A DNA stretch of 64,000 bases. Source: Candidatus Paraluminiphilus aquimaris (GTDB lineage: Bacteria; Pseudomonadota; Gammaproteobacteria; Pseudomonadales; Halieaceae). The stretch spans positions 558,001-622,000 of the forward strand of contig NZ_CP036501.1 in assembly GCF_026230195.1 (NCBI RefSeq), read 5' to 3'. Under the pieces are notes generated by a model that saw only the letters and a program-made list of their open reading frames with translations, was not told the origin of the DNA and did not search any database. Positions 18,096 to 26,315 of the stretch are shown piece after piece; within the stretch, counting starts at the first letter, position 1, and each line of letters starts with the position of its first letter. Position numbers and translations under genes: made by a program.

Positions 18096-19458
18096 AGGTG
18101 AGTTAGCGCTCGCTCTCTTTGCAAGCGTCTGTACATTGTTGCTCTTTGGCTTTCCAGTGGCATTAACCCTGGGTGGAACCGCACTGTTGTTTGCATCTTT
18201 TGGTGTGATTGCGGGTCACTTTGATGCGAGTTTCGTTGCGGCGCTCTCCGGTCGAATATTTGGCACCATAACCAACGAGACCTTAGTGGCCGTTCCCTTG
18301 TTCATACTGATGGGTGTGACGCTGGAGCGTGCAAAAATTGCTGAAGAACTGCTTACAGCGATGGCTAATGCCTTGGGCAATCGAACCGGTGGTTTAGGGA
18401 TGGCGGTCATTATTGTTGGCGCGCTGCTCGCCGCGAGCACCGGCATTGTTGGCGCCACCGTCGTCACCATGGGCGTCCTCGCGCTGCCTTCTATGTTAAA
18501 GGCGGGATACAACCCGAAGCTTGCAACCGGTCTAATTTGTGCAACCGGAACGCTGGGCCAGATTATTCCACCCTCTATTGCTCTCGTACTGCTGGGCGAC
18601 ATCATGTCGACCGCCTATCAGCAAGCCCAACTCCAAAGCGGCATCATTAACACGCAAACCGTCTCTGTTGGCGATCTGTTTGTGGGCTCTTTATTACCAG
18701 GGCTTGTGTTAGTCGGTCTGTACCTGAGCTACCTATTGTTCGTTGGTTGGCGCAATCCGTCGAACTGCCCTGCGCCCGAGGAAGCGGCTGCGACACCCGG
18801 CACGACGGTGCTAGGGGCAATTGCTCCACCACTGGGGCTTATAACGGTTGTCTTAGGGTCCATTATTTTGGGTGCTGCAACGCCCACAGAGGCGGCAGGT
18901 GTTGGTGCAGTGGGAGCGATGGCGCTTGCCAGTTTCAAACATGCACTCAACCTGTCTGTTCTCAAAGACATCGCACGATCAACCATGCAGACCACGAGCA
19001 TGGTCTTCCTTATCTTAATAGGTGCCGCCCTTTTCTCACTGGTGTTTCGCGGGTTTGGTGGTGATGAGGCTATCGAGGGGTTCTTCGAAACACTCGGTGG
19101 CGGGCCGCACGTTGCGTTGTTGATCGTGATGTTGGTGATGTTCTTGTTGGGCTTTATTCTCGACTTTATTGAAATCACCTTCGTTGTCGTACCGATCGTT
19201 GCACCAATTCTTTTATCCATGGGATTTGACCCAATCTGGTTGGGCGTCATGATCGCTGTTAACCTCCAAACCTCATTCCTAACTCCACCTTTTGGGTTTG
19301 CACTGTTTTATCTGCGTGGAGTCGCCGACGATTCGGTGGCAACGAGCGACATATATCAGGGTGTCATCCCTTTCGTATTCATTCAGATAGGCCTACTCGG
19401 CACGCTTTGGCTGATTCCTGATATCGTCACCTGGCTACCAAGCATGATGGGGCGTTGA
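18088..19458 (+). CDS. dctM: TRAP transporter large permease subunit (DctM type)
   Basis: The 456-residue DctM protein carries the transport path of the TRAP permease. It has about 12 hydrophobic segments, with the typical LFGFPVALTLGG near the start, VPLFILMGVTLERAKIAEELL, TGTLGQIIPPSIALVLLGD (family signature) and NLQTSFLTPPFGFALFYLRG near the end. It overlaps dctQ by 8 nt. Long DctM proteins of this type, paired with a TakP-like binding protein, are commonly found with 2-oxoacid or related organic-acid uptake. That substrate is inferred from the binding protein. Confidence 0.94.
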   Translation: MIEGELALALFASVCTLLLFGFPVALTLGGTALLFASFGVIAGHFDASFVAALSGRIFGTITNETLVAVPLFILMGVTLERAKIAEELLTAMANALGNRTGGLGMAVIIVGALLAASTGIVGATVVTMGVLALPSMLKAGYNPKLATGLICATGTLGQIIPPSIALVLLGDIMSTAYQQAQLQSGIINTQTVSVGDLFVGSLLPGLVLVGLYLSYLLFVGWRNPSNCPAPEEAAATPGTTVLGAIAPPLGLITVVLGSIILGAATPTEAAGVGAVGAMALASFKHALNLSVLKDIARSTMQTTSMVFLILIGAALFSLVFRGFGGDEAIEGFFETLGGGPHVALLIVMLVMFLLGFILDFIEITFVVVPIVAPILLSMGFDPIWLGVMIAVNLQTSFLTPPFGFALFYLRGVADDSVATSDIYQGVIPFVFIQIGLLGTLWLIPDIVTWLPSMMGR

Positions 19459-19527
19459 TCTAACGGGTCAAACAAGCAGTACATTTGACGAGAGACAAAA
19501 TCATGACCGCGCGATTTGGAGTCGTAA

Positions 19528-19920
19528 ATGAACCCAATTGATGAAAACCCCAGACCTCAAGGCGAACTAGCCCTGCAAACCGTGGCTATGCCTGCAGATA
19601 CAAACGCAAACGGGGATATCTTTGGTGGATGGCTATTGTCTCAAATGGATATTGCGGGAGGGGTTGCCGCGGCGGAGGTGGCGAGAGGGCGCGTAGCGAC
19701 AGTTGCTGTTCAAGGCATGTCATTTCTGACGCCTGTTCATGTCGGTGCGGTCGTCAGCTGCTATTGCGACATTCTCGATATTGGACGGAGCTCGGTTCGT
19801 GTCCTCATCGAAGTGTGGATCAACTCACAACACGATGGCGACCCCATAAAAGTTACCGAAGGCGAGTTTATTTACGTCGCCATCGACAACGCGAAACGCA
19901 CGCGCACTATTGGTCAGTAA
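19528..19920 (+). CDS. YciA-like acyl-CoA thioesterase (hotdog fold)
   Basis: The 130-residue protein carries the YciA pattern: ADTNANGDIFGGWLLSQMDIAGG, containing the catalytic Asp of this hotdog thioesterase group, and VAVQGMSFLTPVHVGAVV. These enzymes hydrolyse acyl-CoA esters with broad specificity in the cytoplasm. GGAG upstream supports the ATG at 19528. It lies between the TRAP permease genes and the oppositely oriented binding protein gene, with its last 14 nt overlapping the latter's end. It could share the dctQM transcript (69-nt gap), suggesting a link to acyl-acid uptake, but this is conjecture. Confidence 0.88.
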   Translation: MNPIDENPRPQGELALQTVAMPADTNANGDIFGGWLLSQMDIAGGVAAAEVARGRVATVAVQGMSFLTPVHVGAVVSCYCDILDIGRSSVRVLIEVWINSQHDGDPIKVTEGEFIYVAIDNAKRTRTIGQ

Positions 19921-21064
19921 ACGATATGGGTGGCAACACCCGATCTCTTGCGTTTAGGTAAGCGCGTTCTGATATCTCATGATAGGTCCGAACGCCATCA
20001 AGGAACGTTTGATACGACGCAGAAATTTTGGTCGCCATGGGGTCATCTTCTTTGAGCTTATCCAAGGCAATGACCGCATTGCTGTGCAAAATATCCAACA
20101 CATCGTCGGGTAATGGCCGCAACTTTGTATCGTACTCCTCAAGAAGTGCCGTCAACGACGAATTGTTACGAGCGGTAAATTCATCGAGCATGTCCTGGTT
20201 GGTCGCACGGGCCGCACCTTCAACGATTGCCTGTAGATCTGGGGAAAGGCGGTCAAAAGCATCCTGATTCACCGTAAATTCGAGCATTGCACCCGGCTCG
20301 TGCCAACCGGGGTAATAGTAATACTCTGCAACTTCCATCAACCCCAAGGTACGGTCGTTATAAGGGCCCACCCATTCCACCGCGTCGATAACGCCGGTCT
20401 GCATAGAGGTATAGATCTCCCCACCCGCGAGTCGCACTGAGGTGCCACCCGAGGCGGTAAAGACCTCGCCGGCGAGCCCCGGAATGCGCATCTTCAAGCC
20501 TTTTAGGTCATTGGCGGATTTCAGCTCCCGATTGAACCACCCCGCCATCTGAACACCCGTGGAGCCACCAGCAAACGGCCGCACACCAAAAGGCGCGTAA
20601 AGCTCACGCCATAGCTCCAGGCCCCCGCCATAGTGCAACCAACCATTCATTTCCTGCGCGGTCATACCAAATGGCACTGCGGTGTAAAAAACCGATGAGG
20701 GGATTTTGCCTTTCCAGTAGTAAGAGGCCCCATGCCCCATTTCCGCCACACCTTGCGATACAGCGTCGAAAACCTCGAAAGGCGGCACAACCTCGCCCGC
20801 TCCATAGACCCGGATGCTGAGACGCCCATTACTCATCTCTTCAACACGACGCGCAAAATTTTCAGGTGCAGAGCCTAGGCCGGGCAAACCTTTAGGCCAT
20901 GTCGTCACAAGCTTCCATTTAATTTCCTCGGTGCTTACAACTTGCGAGCGCGTTGCAGAGACCGGGTCCTTTTTTTGTGAATCCAGCGCCCAAAGACCTA
21001 ACGTGCCCACCCACAACAGCAGGAGACAGACAATGGCTACCGGTAGAACAGTTCTCTCTTTCAT
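19907..21064 (-). CDS. dctP: TRAP transporter substrate-binding protein (DctP/TakP-like)
   Basis: The 385-residue protein has an N-terminal hydrophobic signal anchor (about 7-27, no lipobox) and a periplasmic DctP domain. Segments such as WPKGLPGLGSAPENFARRVEEM, YGAGEVVPPFEVFDAVSQG, GLKMRIPGLAGEVF, AVEWVGPYND and YYYYPGWHEPG follow the TakP group, which binds 2-oxoacids through a cation. It is therefore probably the receptor for the nearby DctQM permease, although it lies on the opposite strand. It starts 7 nt after uvrD on the same strand and may be read through from it. Its end overlaps the thioesterase gene by 14 nt. Confidence 0.9.
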   Translation of the reverse strand: MKERTVLPVAIVCLLLLWVGTLGLWALDSQKKDPVSATRSQVVSTEEIKWKLVTTWPKGLPGLGSAPENFARRVEEMSNGRLSIRVYGAGEVVPPFEVFDAVSQGVAEMGHGASYYWKGKIPSSVFYTAVPFGMTAQEMNGWLHYGGGLELWRELYAPFGVRPFAGGSTGVQMAGWFNRELKSANDLKGLKMRIPGLAGEVFTASGGTSVRLAGGEIYTSMQTGVIDAVEWVGPYNDRTLGLMEVAEYYYYPGWHEPGAMLEFTVNQDAFDRLSPDLQAIVEGAARATNQDMLDEFTARNNSSLTALLEEYDTKLRPLPDDVLDILHSNAVIALDKLKEDDPMATKISASYQTFLDGVRTYHEISERAYLNARDRVLPPISFTDQ

Positions 21065-21071
21065 GCGCGCC

Positions 21072-23228
21072 TCACAGTGCTTGCAGATTAGCGTATTGCA
21101 GGACCAGCCACTTGCTTCCCTCGGCGAAGTTTACCTCGATGCGCGCGTTTGCACCTCGCCCTTCTATATTGAGAACCATGCCCTCCCCAAACATCGGGTG
21201 AAGAACACGCTGCCCCAAACGAAGTCCAGAATCATTCGCGCTCCCGATAGGCTGTTGCAACCGTTCCACCAAAGGTCGAGTCAAGCCGCCATGCAGTCTG
21301 ACCTCTTCAATCAGGTCGGCCGGTATCTCTCTCACAAATCGGGAGGGCGTATTGTAAGTCTCACTCCCGTGAAGACGTCGACTCTCGGCATAGGTAATCA
21401 ATAGCTTCTGTTGCGCACGCGTAATTCCCACGTAGGCCAACCGGCGCTCTTCCTCCAGCCGCCCCGGTTCTTCGACAGACATGCGGTGTGGAAAAAGGTT
21501 CTCCTCAAGCCCAGCTAAAATCACAAGCGGAAACTCAAGACCCTTTGCAGAGTGCAAGGTCATCATTTGCACGCTGTCTTCATAGGGATCGGCTTGGCTG
21601 TCGCCAGCATCGAGCGCAGCACTGTCTAAAAATTGCTGTACGGGAGAAAGCGTTTCGTCTTCTGCTCTGAAGGTCTTAGCTGCGGAAACTAATTCCTCCA
21701 GGTTTTCGACCCGTGCCTGGCCACGCTCGCCTTTTTCTGCCTTGTGAAAGTCAATAAGTCCGGTTCGATGAATAATGTGCTCGACCATTTCCTCCAAGGG
21801 AAGCTCAAGCGTCTCGCTATCCAACTCGTTAATCAGTGCAGCAAAGCCTGCGACGGAGGACCGCGCTCTCGCTGCCAATAAGCCTCGCTCCTGAACAAGC
21901 TCTATGGCCTGCCACATCGAGATACTGTGTTCACGCGCCACTGAGCGAAGCTCATCAATCGTTTTACTACCGATACCGCGAGTTGGCGTATTGATGACGC
22001 GCTCAAGTGCAGGGTCATCCCCACGACCGGTCATAAGCCTCAGATAAGCAAGTGCGTTTCGGATTTCGAGTCGCTCATAAAATCGTTGGCCGCCGTAAAT
22101 CCGGTAGGGGAGGCCCACCCTAATCAACGCCTCTTCGATGACTCGCGACTGTGCATTGGAGCGATATAAAATAGCGCTCGATCGACGGGTATTCCCCTCG
22201 TCCGTCCACGCTTGAATCTGCTCAACGATAAACCGAGCTTCGTCTTGCTCATTGAAGCCTGCATAGAGCTTAATCGGCTCTCCTTCATCACCGTCAGTCC
22301 ACAAATCCTTACCCAAGCGCCCCGAGTTATGGCCAATCACGCCGTTTGCAGCGTCTAGGATTGTTTTTGTAGACCGGTAGTTTTGTTCAAGGCGAACCGT
22401 CTGGGTGTCTTTGAAGTCGTGTGTGAACCGCTGGATATTTTCGATTTTCGCACCGCGCCAACCATAAATAGATTGGTCGTCATCGCCCACGGCAACCACG
22501 GGTATCGCATCGCCCGCTAGTACTCGAAGCCAGGCGTACTGTATCGAGTTCGTATCTTGAAACTCATCCACGAGTAAAATATTGAAACGTTCTTGATAGT
22601 GCCGGAGGGTCTCGGGAGACCTCAGCCAAAGTTCGTGCGCGCGCAATAACAGCTCAGCAAAATCGACAAGACCGCCGCGCTGACAAGCCTCCTCATACGC
22701 TTCATAAATTCGCACCATGGTTTTGGTGTAGAGATCACCCATCGGCGGGTCGATATGCTTGGCCCTAAGCCCCTCATCTTTTTGACCGTTAATAAACCAC
22801 TGCGCTTGCTTGGGAGGCCATTTAGCATCATCCAAGCCAAGCTCTCTAGAGATCCGCTTCACCAGTCGCAACTGATCGTCGCTGTCTAGAATCTGAAAAT
22901 TTTGTGGGAGGCCCGCTTCAGCCCAGTGCGTCTGCAATAAGCGATGCGCAAGACCGTGAAAGGTACCAATCCATAGCCCATGTGTAGGGCGTCCAAGCAT
23001 TTCTTCAATTCGCCCCCGCATTTCTTTGGCGGCCTTGTTGGTAAAGGTTACCGCCATCACGGCATAAGGGGACACGCCCTCTGCACGAATTAACCACGCA
23101 ATACGGTGCACCAATACACGGGTCTTACCCGAACCCGCACCTGCAAGCACCAATTGATTGCAACGCTCGGCAGCAACTGCCGATCGTTGAGCTTCGTTTA
23201 AGCCATCGAGAATATCTGATACGTCCAT
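21072..23228 (-). CDS. uvrD: DNA helicase II
   Basis: UvrD is the 3'-5' superfamily 1 helicase of nucleotide excision and mismatch repair. Present are Walker A LVLAGAGSGKTRVLVHR, motif Ia VTFTNKAAKEMRGRI, Walker B LLVDEFQDTNSIQY, motif III VGDDDQSIYGWRGA and motif VI YVGITRAQQKLLI. I chose the ATG at 23228 (MDVSDILDGLNEAQR, as in E. coli MDVSYLLDSLN), giving 718 residues; a GTG two codons earlier is possible. No LexA-type CTGT-N8-ACAG operator is visible upstream. dctP follows 7 nt downstream. Confidence 0.96.
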   Translation of the reverse strand: MDVSDILDGLNEAQRSAVAAERCNQLVLAGAGSGKTRVLVHRIAWLIRAEGVSPYAVMAVTFTNKAAKEMRGRIEEMLGRPTHGLWIGTFHGLAHRLLQTHWAEAGLPQNFQILDSDDQLRLVKRISRELGLDDAKWPPKQAQWFINGQKDEGLRAKHIDPPMGDLYTKTMVRIYEAYEEACQRGGLVDFAELLLRAHELWLRSPETLRHYQERFNILLVDEFQDTNSIQYAWLRVLAGDAIPVVAVGDDDQSIYGWRGAKIENIQRFTHDFKDTQTVRLEQNYRSTKTILDAANGVIGHNSGRLGKDLWTDGDEGEPIKLYAGFNEQDEARFIVEQIQAWTDEGNTRRSSAILYRSNAQSRVIEEALIRVGLPYRIYGGQRFYERLEIRNALAYLRLMTGRGDDPALERVINTPTRGIGSKTIDELRSVAREHSISMWQAIELVQERGLLAARARSSVAGFAALINELDSETLELPLEEMVEHIIHRTGLIDFHKAEKGERGQARVENLEELVSAAKTFRAEDETLSPVQQFLDSAALDAGDSQADPYEDSVQMMTLHSAKGLEFPLVILAGLEENLFPHRMSVEEPGRLEEERRLAYVGITRAQQKLLITYAESRRLHGSETYNTPSRFVREIPADLIEEVRLHGGLTRPLVERLQQPIGSANDSGLRLGQRVLHPMFGEGMVLNIEGRGANARIEVNFAEGSKWLVLQYANLQAL

Positions 23229-23325
23229 TGTCACAGTGTACTAGAAACCGTCATTTACAACGTCACTCTCAACACCAAGCGCCCACCTTTCTGCTACTCT
23301 TTGCTGGGGTTTCGGAGGTCATAGC

Positions 23326-24681
23326 ATGGACGAAAAAGACGACGACAAAAAACGCGTACTCACACCGCCCTCTGAATGGGCTGATGGGCTTAAACCGAAG
23401 TCCTCAACTCAAAGTGGTGAAGACACAGAGATCGATGAGAGCACTGATTGGCTTGAAGATGACGACTTTGAGGTACCTCCATCCTCAGAGTCGTCAGCGA
23501 ATGTAGAGCCTTCAGCAGACGAAGAGCCCTCAGCGAATGAAGAGCCCTCGGCGCAAGAGGGGACCGAGGGAGCCACAGGGCGCTCAGCCGATGTGCACTC
23601 TGCTTCGCGCGCAGACGCCATACTAACCGACCACGGTGAAGCGCAAGCAGGGAGCGCCCCCAATCGCGGCTCCAAACTACCCTGGTTGGTGGCCGTAGCG
23701 GGCTTTGTGATAGCCGGCGGCATGGGCGGACTCTGGCTGGACTCACAAAGCACAGCGACCACGGAAATTGCGGAGCTTAAAGATACGATTCGCGCACTAA
23801 AGCGCTCAGAAAATCAGGCGTCGTCGCAAGACAGCGATTTAGTAGCTGATAACGCTGCACTTCAGCTCCAAATCAGTGAACTGCAACAAAAGAATACAGA
23901 ACTTGCCGATGAGAACGAGGCCCTAAAAGATCGCGAGGCGGAGCGTGCCCAACGCGCTATTGCCCAGTCAACGAAGGAAGCGCCTGCCACGGCTGTTGCG
24001 ACCAAGGCCTCCGCATCAACTGGGACATCGCCGAGTTCTGTGCCTCCCAATCAAAGTGGCGGTCTGTGGTTCGTCAATCTCGAGAGTCATAAAACGCAAG
24101 CCGTCGCCAATGAGCGGCTAGCTTTACTGCGAAACAAGATCCCCAGCATGAATTTATCGATCGCAAGTGCCGAGGTGAAGGGTCAAACCTATTATCGTGT
24201 CAGAGCTGCCGGTTTTACCTCGAAATTAGACGCCTCCATGGCATCAAAGTGGGCGGCGCAAGCATTGAACGCAGGCCCGTTCTGGATAGGTAAAGACAGT
24301 GAGAAAAAACAACGTGCAATGTCCGAGCTAAAAACGTCACCAAAAGCGCGTGTGGCTAACAACGCTCCTAGTGCTCGGGTCAAAGCACCGGTACGGGCGC
24401 CACTGGCCAAGCAACCCGTTCGACTAAGATCACTGCCCATGCGGGATAATTGGTTTGTTTTTGTTGATACTTATGACAGCGGACAGCGTGCCGACGAAGT
24501 GATTTCAACGCTCAACGGCCAAGGTTTGGATGCAAAAGTCGCGGTTGAATCACGCTCGGGCGAGTTGTTTTATCGAGTCCAAATTGTCGGCATCGAAAAC
24601 GAAACGACCGGAAATACCATTGTTTCTCAACTGAGGGCAGATGCATTCAAAAATGCGCGCCTGAGAAAAACCGTGAACTAG
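23326..24681 (+). CDS. Membrane protein with tandem SPOR-like domains
   Basis: The 451-residue protein has an acidic cytoplasmic N-terminus (1-115), one transmembrane helix (about 119-137), a Leu/Glu-rich coiled coil (144-213), an Ala/Ser/Thr linker, and two C-terminal SPOR-like units at about 246-323 (GLWFVNLESHKTQAVANERL... YYRVRAAG) and 374-449 (NWFVFVDTYDSGQRADEV... FYRVQIVG). SPOR domains bind denuded peptidoglycan at division sites. The N-terminal half contains three 6-residue repeats EPSA(D/N/Q)E at 61-78. GGAGG upstream supports the ATG. The domain order resembles FtsN-like or DamX-like proteins but I cannot assign it to either. The stop shares CTAG with the convergent next gene. Confidence 0.75.
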   Translation: MDEKDDDKKRVLTPPSEWADGLKPKSSTQSGEDTEIDESTDWLEDDDFEVPPSSESSANVEPSADEEPSANEEPSAQEGTEGATGRSADVHSASRADAILTDHGEAQAGSAPNRGSKLPWLVAVAGFVIAGGMGGLWLDSQSTATTEIAELKDTIRALKRSENQASSQDSDLVADNAALQLQISELQQKNTELADENEALKDREAERAQRAIAQSTKEAPATAVATKASASTGTSPSSVPPNQSGGLWFVNLESHKTQAVANERLALLRNKIPSMNLSIASAEVKGQTYYRVRAAGFTSKLDASMASKWAAQALNAGPFWIGKDSEKKQRAMSELKTSPKARVANNAPSARVKAPVRAPLAKQPVRLRSLPMRDNWFVFVDTYDSGQRADEVISTLNGQGLDAKVAVESRSGELFYRVQIVGIENETTGNTIVSQLRADAFKNARLRKTVN

Positions 24682-24977
24682 AACCCGGTAATGCGCGGCT
24701 CGGGAAATCGATCCAGCATCATTTCAGTCTTCTCGGGTAACTCACCCACACCCAGTGATATCCACATAATCAAAACGAACACGAAGATCGTGACGGCATC
24801 GTGTCGGCGCGTTGAAAGACGGGACTGCTGAGCATAAGAAGAAAGCGGGTTCGCAATGATGACGCTGGCTATCACCGTTATGGCCCATCCTAGATAGGGA
24901 TCATTTCCCCAGAAAGACTGCACGAAGCCTGCGTACAGCAGTGGCACCGCGAGCACGAGATAGAGCCACCTTGGCAT
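24678..24977 (-). CDS. Small hypothetical membrane protein (99 aa)
   Basis: I do not recognise a family. The protein has three likely membrane helices (about 3-22, 29-45 and 63-80) separated by a polar basic loop (SRLSTRRHD), and ends in a charged tail. The ATG at 24977 is unambiguous. It ends tail to tail with the SPOR protein, sharing the tetranucleotide CTAG (24678-24681). It lies 35 nt downstream of the cupin gene on the same strand, so the two may be co-transcribed. Coding potential is supported by tight packing and clean hydrophobic periodicity rather than by homology. Confidence 0.6.
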   Translation of the reverse strand: MPRWLYLVLAVPLLYAGFVQSFWGNDPYLGWAITVIASVIIANPLSSYAQQSRLSTRRHDAVTIFVFVLIMWISLGVGELPEKTEMMLDRFPEPRITGF

Positions 24978-25012
24978 TAAACGAGCCGCTTCAACAGCAT
25001 AATTCTACCCTT

Positions 25013-25384
25013 TCAAACCCAAATATTCTGAGCCGCTGTTAGCTCAGACGCTGTATCGCCCGTGTTGACAACACCTCTTGGTTCAACCAGAAGCACTTTA
25101 GCTTCAGAAGTGGCGTGTGGCCGGTGGCGCATACCCCTGGGAATAACCAACATTTCTCCCGCAGACAAAAGTACGGGACCTGACTCAAGGTCAATGGTGA
25201 GCTCACCTTCGAGCACAATAAAGGTCTCGTCGGTCTCTTCGTGATGATGCCAAACAAACTCGCCTTCTAGTCGCACTAGCTTGAATTGATAGTCATTCAT
25301 TTCGGCAATGACTTTAGGGCTCCATTGCTCTCTAATAAGAGAGAGCTTTTGATTGAAGTTGACCTTTGCTGGAGATGTTTTCAA
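25013..25384 (-). CDS. Cupin-domain protein
   Basis: The 123-residue single-domain cupin contains the metal-binding first motif VWHHHEETDETFIVLEGEL (three His followed by Glu/Asp, about residues 44-62) and the second motif with MLVIPRGMRHRPHA (about 79-92). N-terminal NFNQKLSLIREQWSPKVIAEMNDY matches a common small-cupin family of unknown function, possibly mannose isomerase-like. The start appears to be TTG at 25384, preceded by AGGGAG; the next ATG is after residue 29 and would lose the conserved N-terminus. The ligand or reaction is unknown. Confidence 0.8.
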   Translation of the reverse strand: MKTSPAKVNFNQKLSLIREQWSPKVIAEMNDYQFKLVRLEGEFVWHHHEETDETFIVLEGELTIDLESGPVLLSAGEMLVIPRGMRHRPHATSEAKVLLVEPRGVVNTGDTASELTAAQNIWV

Positions 25385-25432
25385 AAGAGGCTCTCCCTAC
25401 TGTGACTTACAAATACAACCGTCTTGATGGGC

Positions 25433-25957
25433 TCAAACAACAGGCGTCCATTGGCTCGACTTTAAAACATAAACCGCCTTCGTCGGCGACTCAGTGTGAC
25501 TATAAACGCCACCTAGTTTATTTACGGCTGTTATCGAACGTATATTTTCTGGCCCTATATCGAAGAAAACCGAATCACATAACTCGAAGGCGCGCTCGAG
25601 CATCGCGTCTTTGATCTCTCGGTTTGCAGCGCTACCCCAATGTTTCCGAGCGAGGAATGTGAAGCCAATGCGGACACTTTGATCCTTGTCGTCATAACCG
25701 TAGAACCGAGTAGAACCGACCACCTCTTGGGTAAGGCGTTCACGAATAACAAAGCAACCAAGGTCATTGGCCAGCCCATTTGAGAAAAACACACTAAAAA
25801 TATCCCTCTGCCAGCGATTTGACTCCGGATGTTGCTCCCAAATCAGTGGATCGGATGCAACTGCGTAGAGCGATTCAAAGTCAGATTCAGCAACTAGCTC
25901 TAGTAGAAAGTGCTTGGTTTGAATGGGCTCAGGAAAAATATCAGCGCTGGAAGGCAT
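25433..25957 (-). CDS. GNAT family N-acetyltransferase (RimJ/RimL type)
   Basis: The 174-residue protein has the acceptor-strand pattern of RimJ/RimL-like acetyltransferases: QTKHFLLELVAESDFESLYAVASDPLIWEQHP and later GSTRFYGYDDKDQSVRIGFTFLARKHWGSAANREIKDAMLERAFE, which contains the acetyl-CoA binding region, and NIRSITAVNKLGG. The target is unknown. GGAGG four to five nt upstream fixes the ATG at 25957 rather than the upstream in-frame start at 25981. It overlaps the end of the DUF3784 gene by 17 nt, indicating coupling. Confidence 0.83.
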   Translation of the reverse strand: MPSSADIFPEPIQTKHFLLELVAESDFESLYAVASDPLIWEQHPESNRWQRDIFSVFFSNGLANDLGCFVIRERLTQEVVGSTRFYGYDDKDQSVRIGFTFLARKHWGSAANREIKDAMLERAFELCDSVFFDIGPENIRSITAVNKLGGVYSHTESPTKAVYVLKSSQWTPVV

Positions 25958-26264
25958 AAGACCTCCATAAAAACCACGCAAAGGGCAGACCCTGAATGAT
26001 TGACCACGCGATTATCGCTTCCTCGGCCTCAAGAAAAGCCGTCAGCACTAACAGTGATAAGGGCGGGAAGAGGGTAAGCTTTTTGAAAAAAGGTTTAAAA
26101 AATATCGTTAAATAACGGTCAATATCAAAGGCCTGACGCTTCTCTTCACTCATGGTGTTATAGCCCGCCAGCAAATAACGCGCGTTAGCAGGCGTGATGA
26201 CGAAGGCAACTACTAAATATGAAAGCGACATCAAACCTGTGGTGAACAGTAGCGTCGTGTCCAT
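25941..26264 (-). CDS. DUF3784-like small membrane protein
   Basis: The 107-residue protein (from the ATG at 26264; an upstream in-frame start at 26285 adds seven residues) contains YLLAGYNTMSEEKRQAFD, the marker of DUF3784 proteins, between the first membrane helix (about 5-26) and two later helices (about 66-84 and 86-102 in this numbering). Function is unknown. It follows purK by 51 nt on the same strand and overlaps the acetyltransferase gene, so purE-purK-DUF3784-GNAT may form one operon. Confidence 0.7.
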   Translation of the reverse strand: MDTTLLFTTGLMSLSYLVVAFVITPANARYLLAGYNTMSEEKRQAFDIDRYLTIFFKPFFKKLTLFPPLSLLVLTAFLEAEEAIIAWSIIQGLPFAWFLWRSYAFQR

Positions 26265-26315
26265 AAGTGCAAATCCATTTCTCACCGTCAGCTTACGGGC
26301 TTGCGCGTGCCGACT

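Noticed and set aside
23229-23325. LexA operator for uvrD
   Set aside because: No CTGT-N8-ACAG in the gap.
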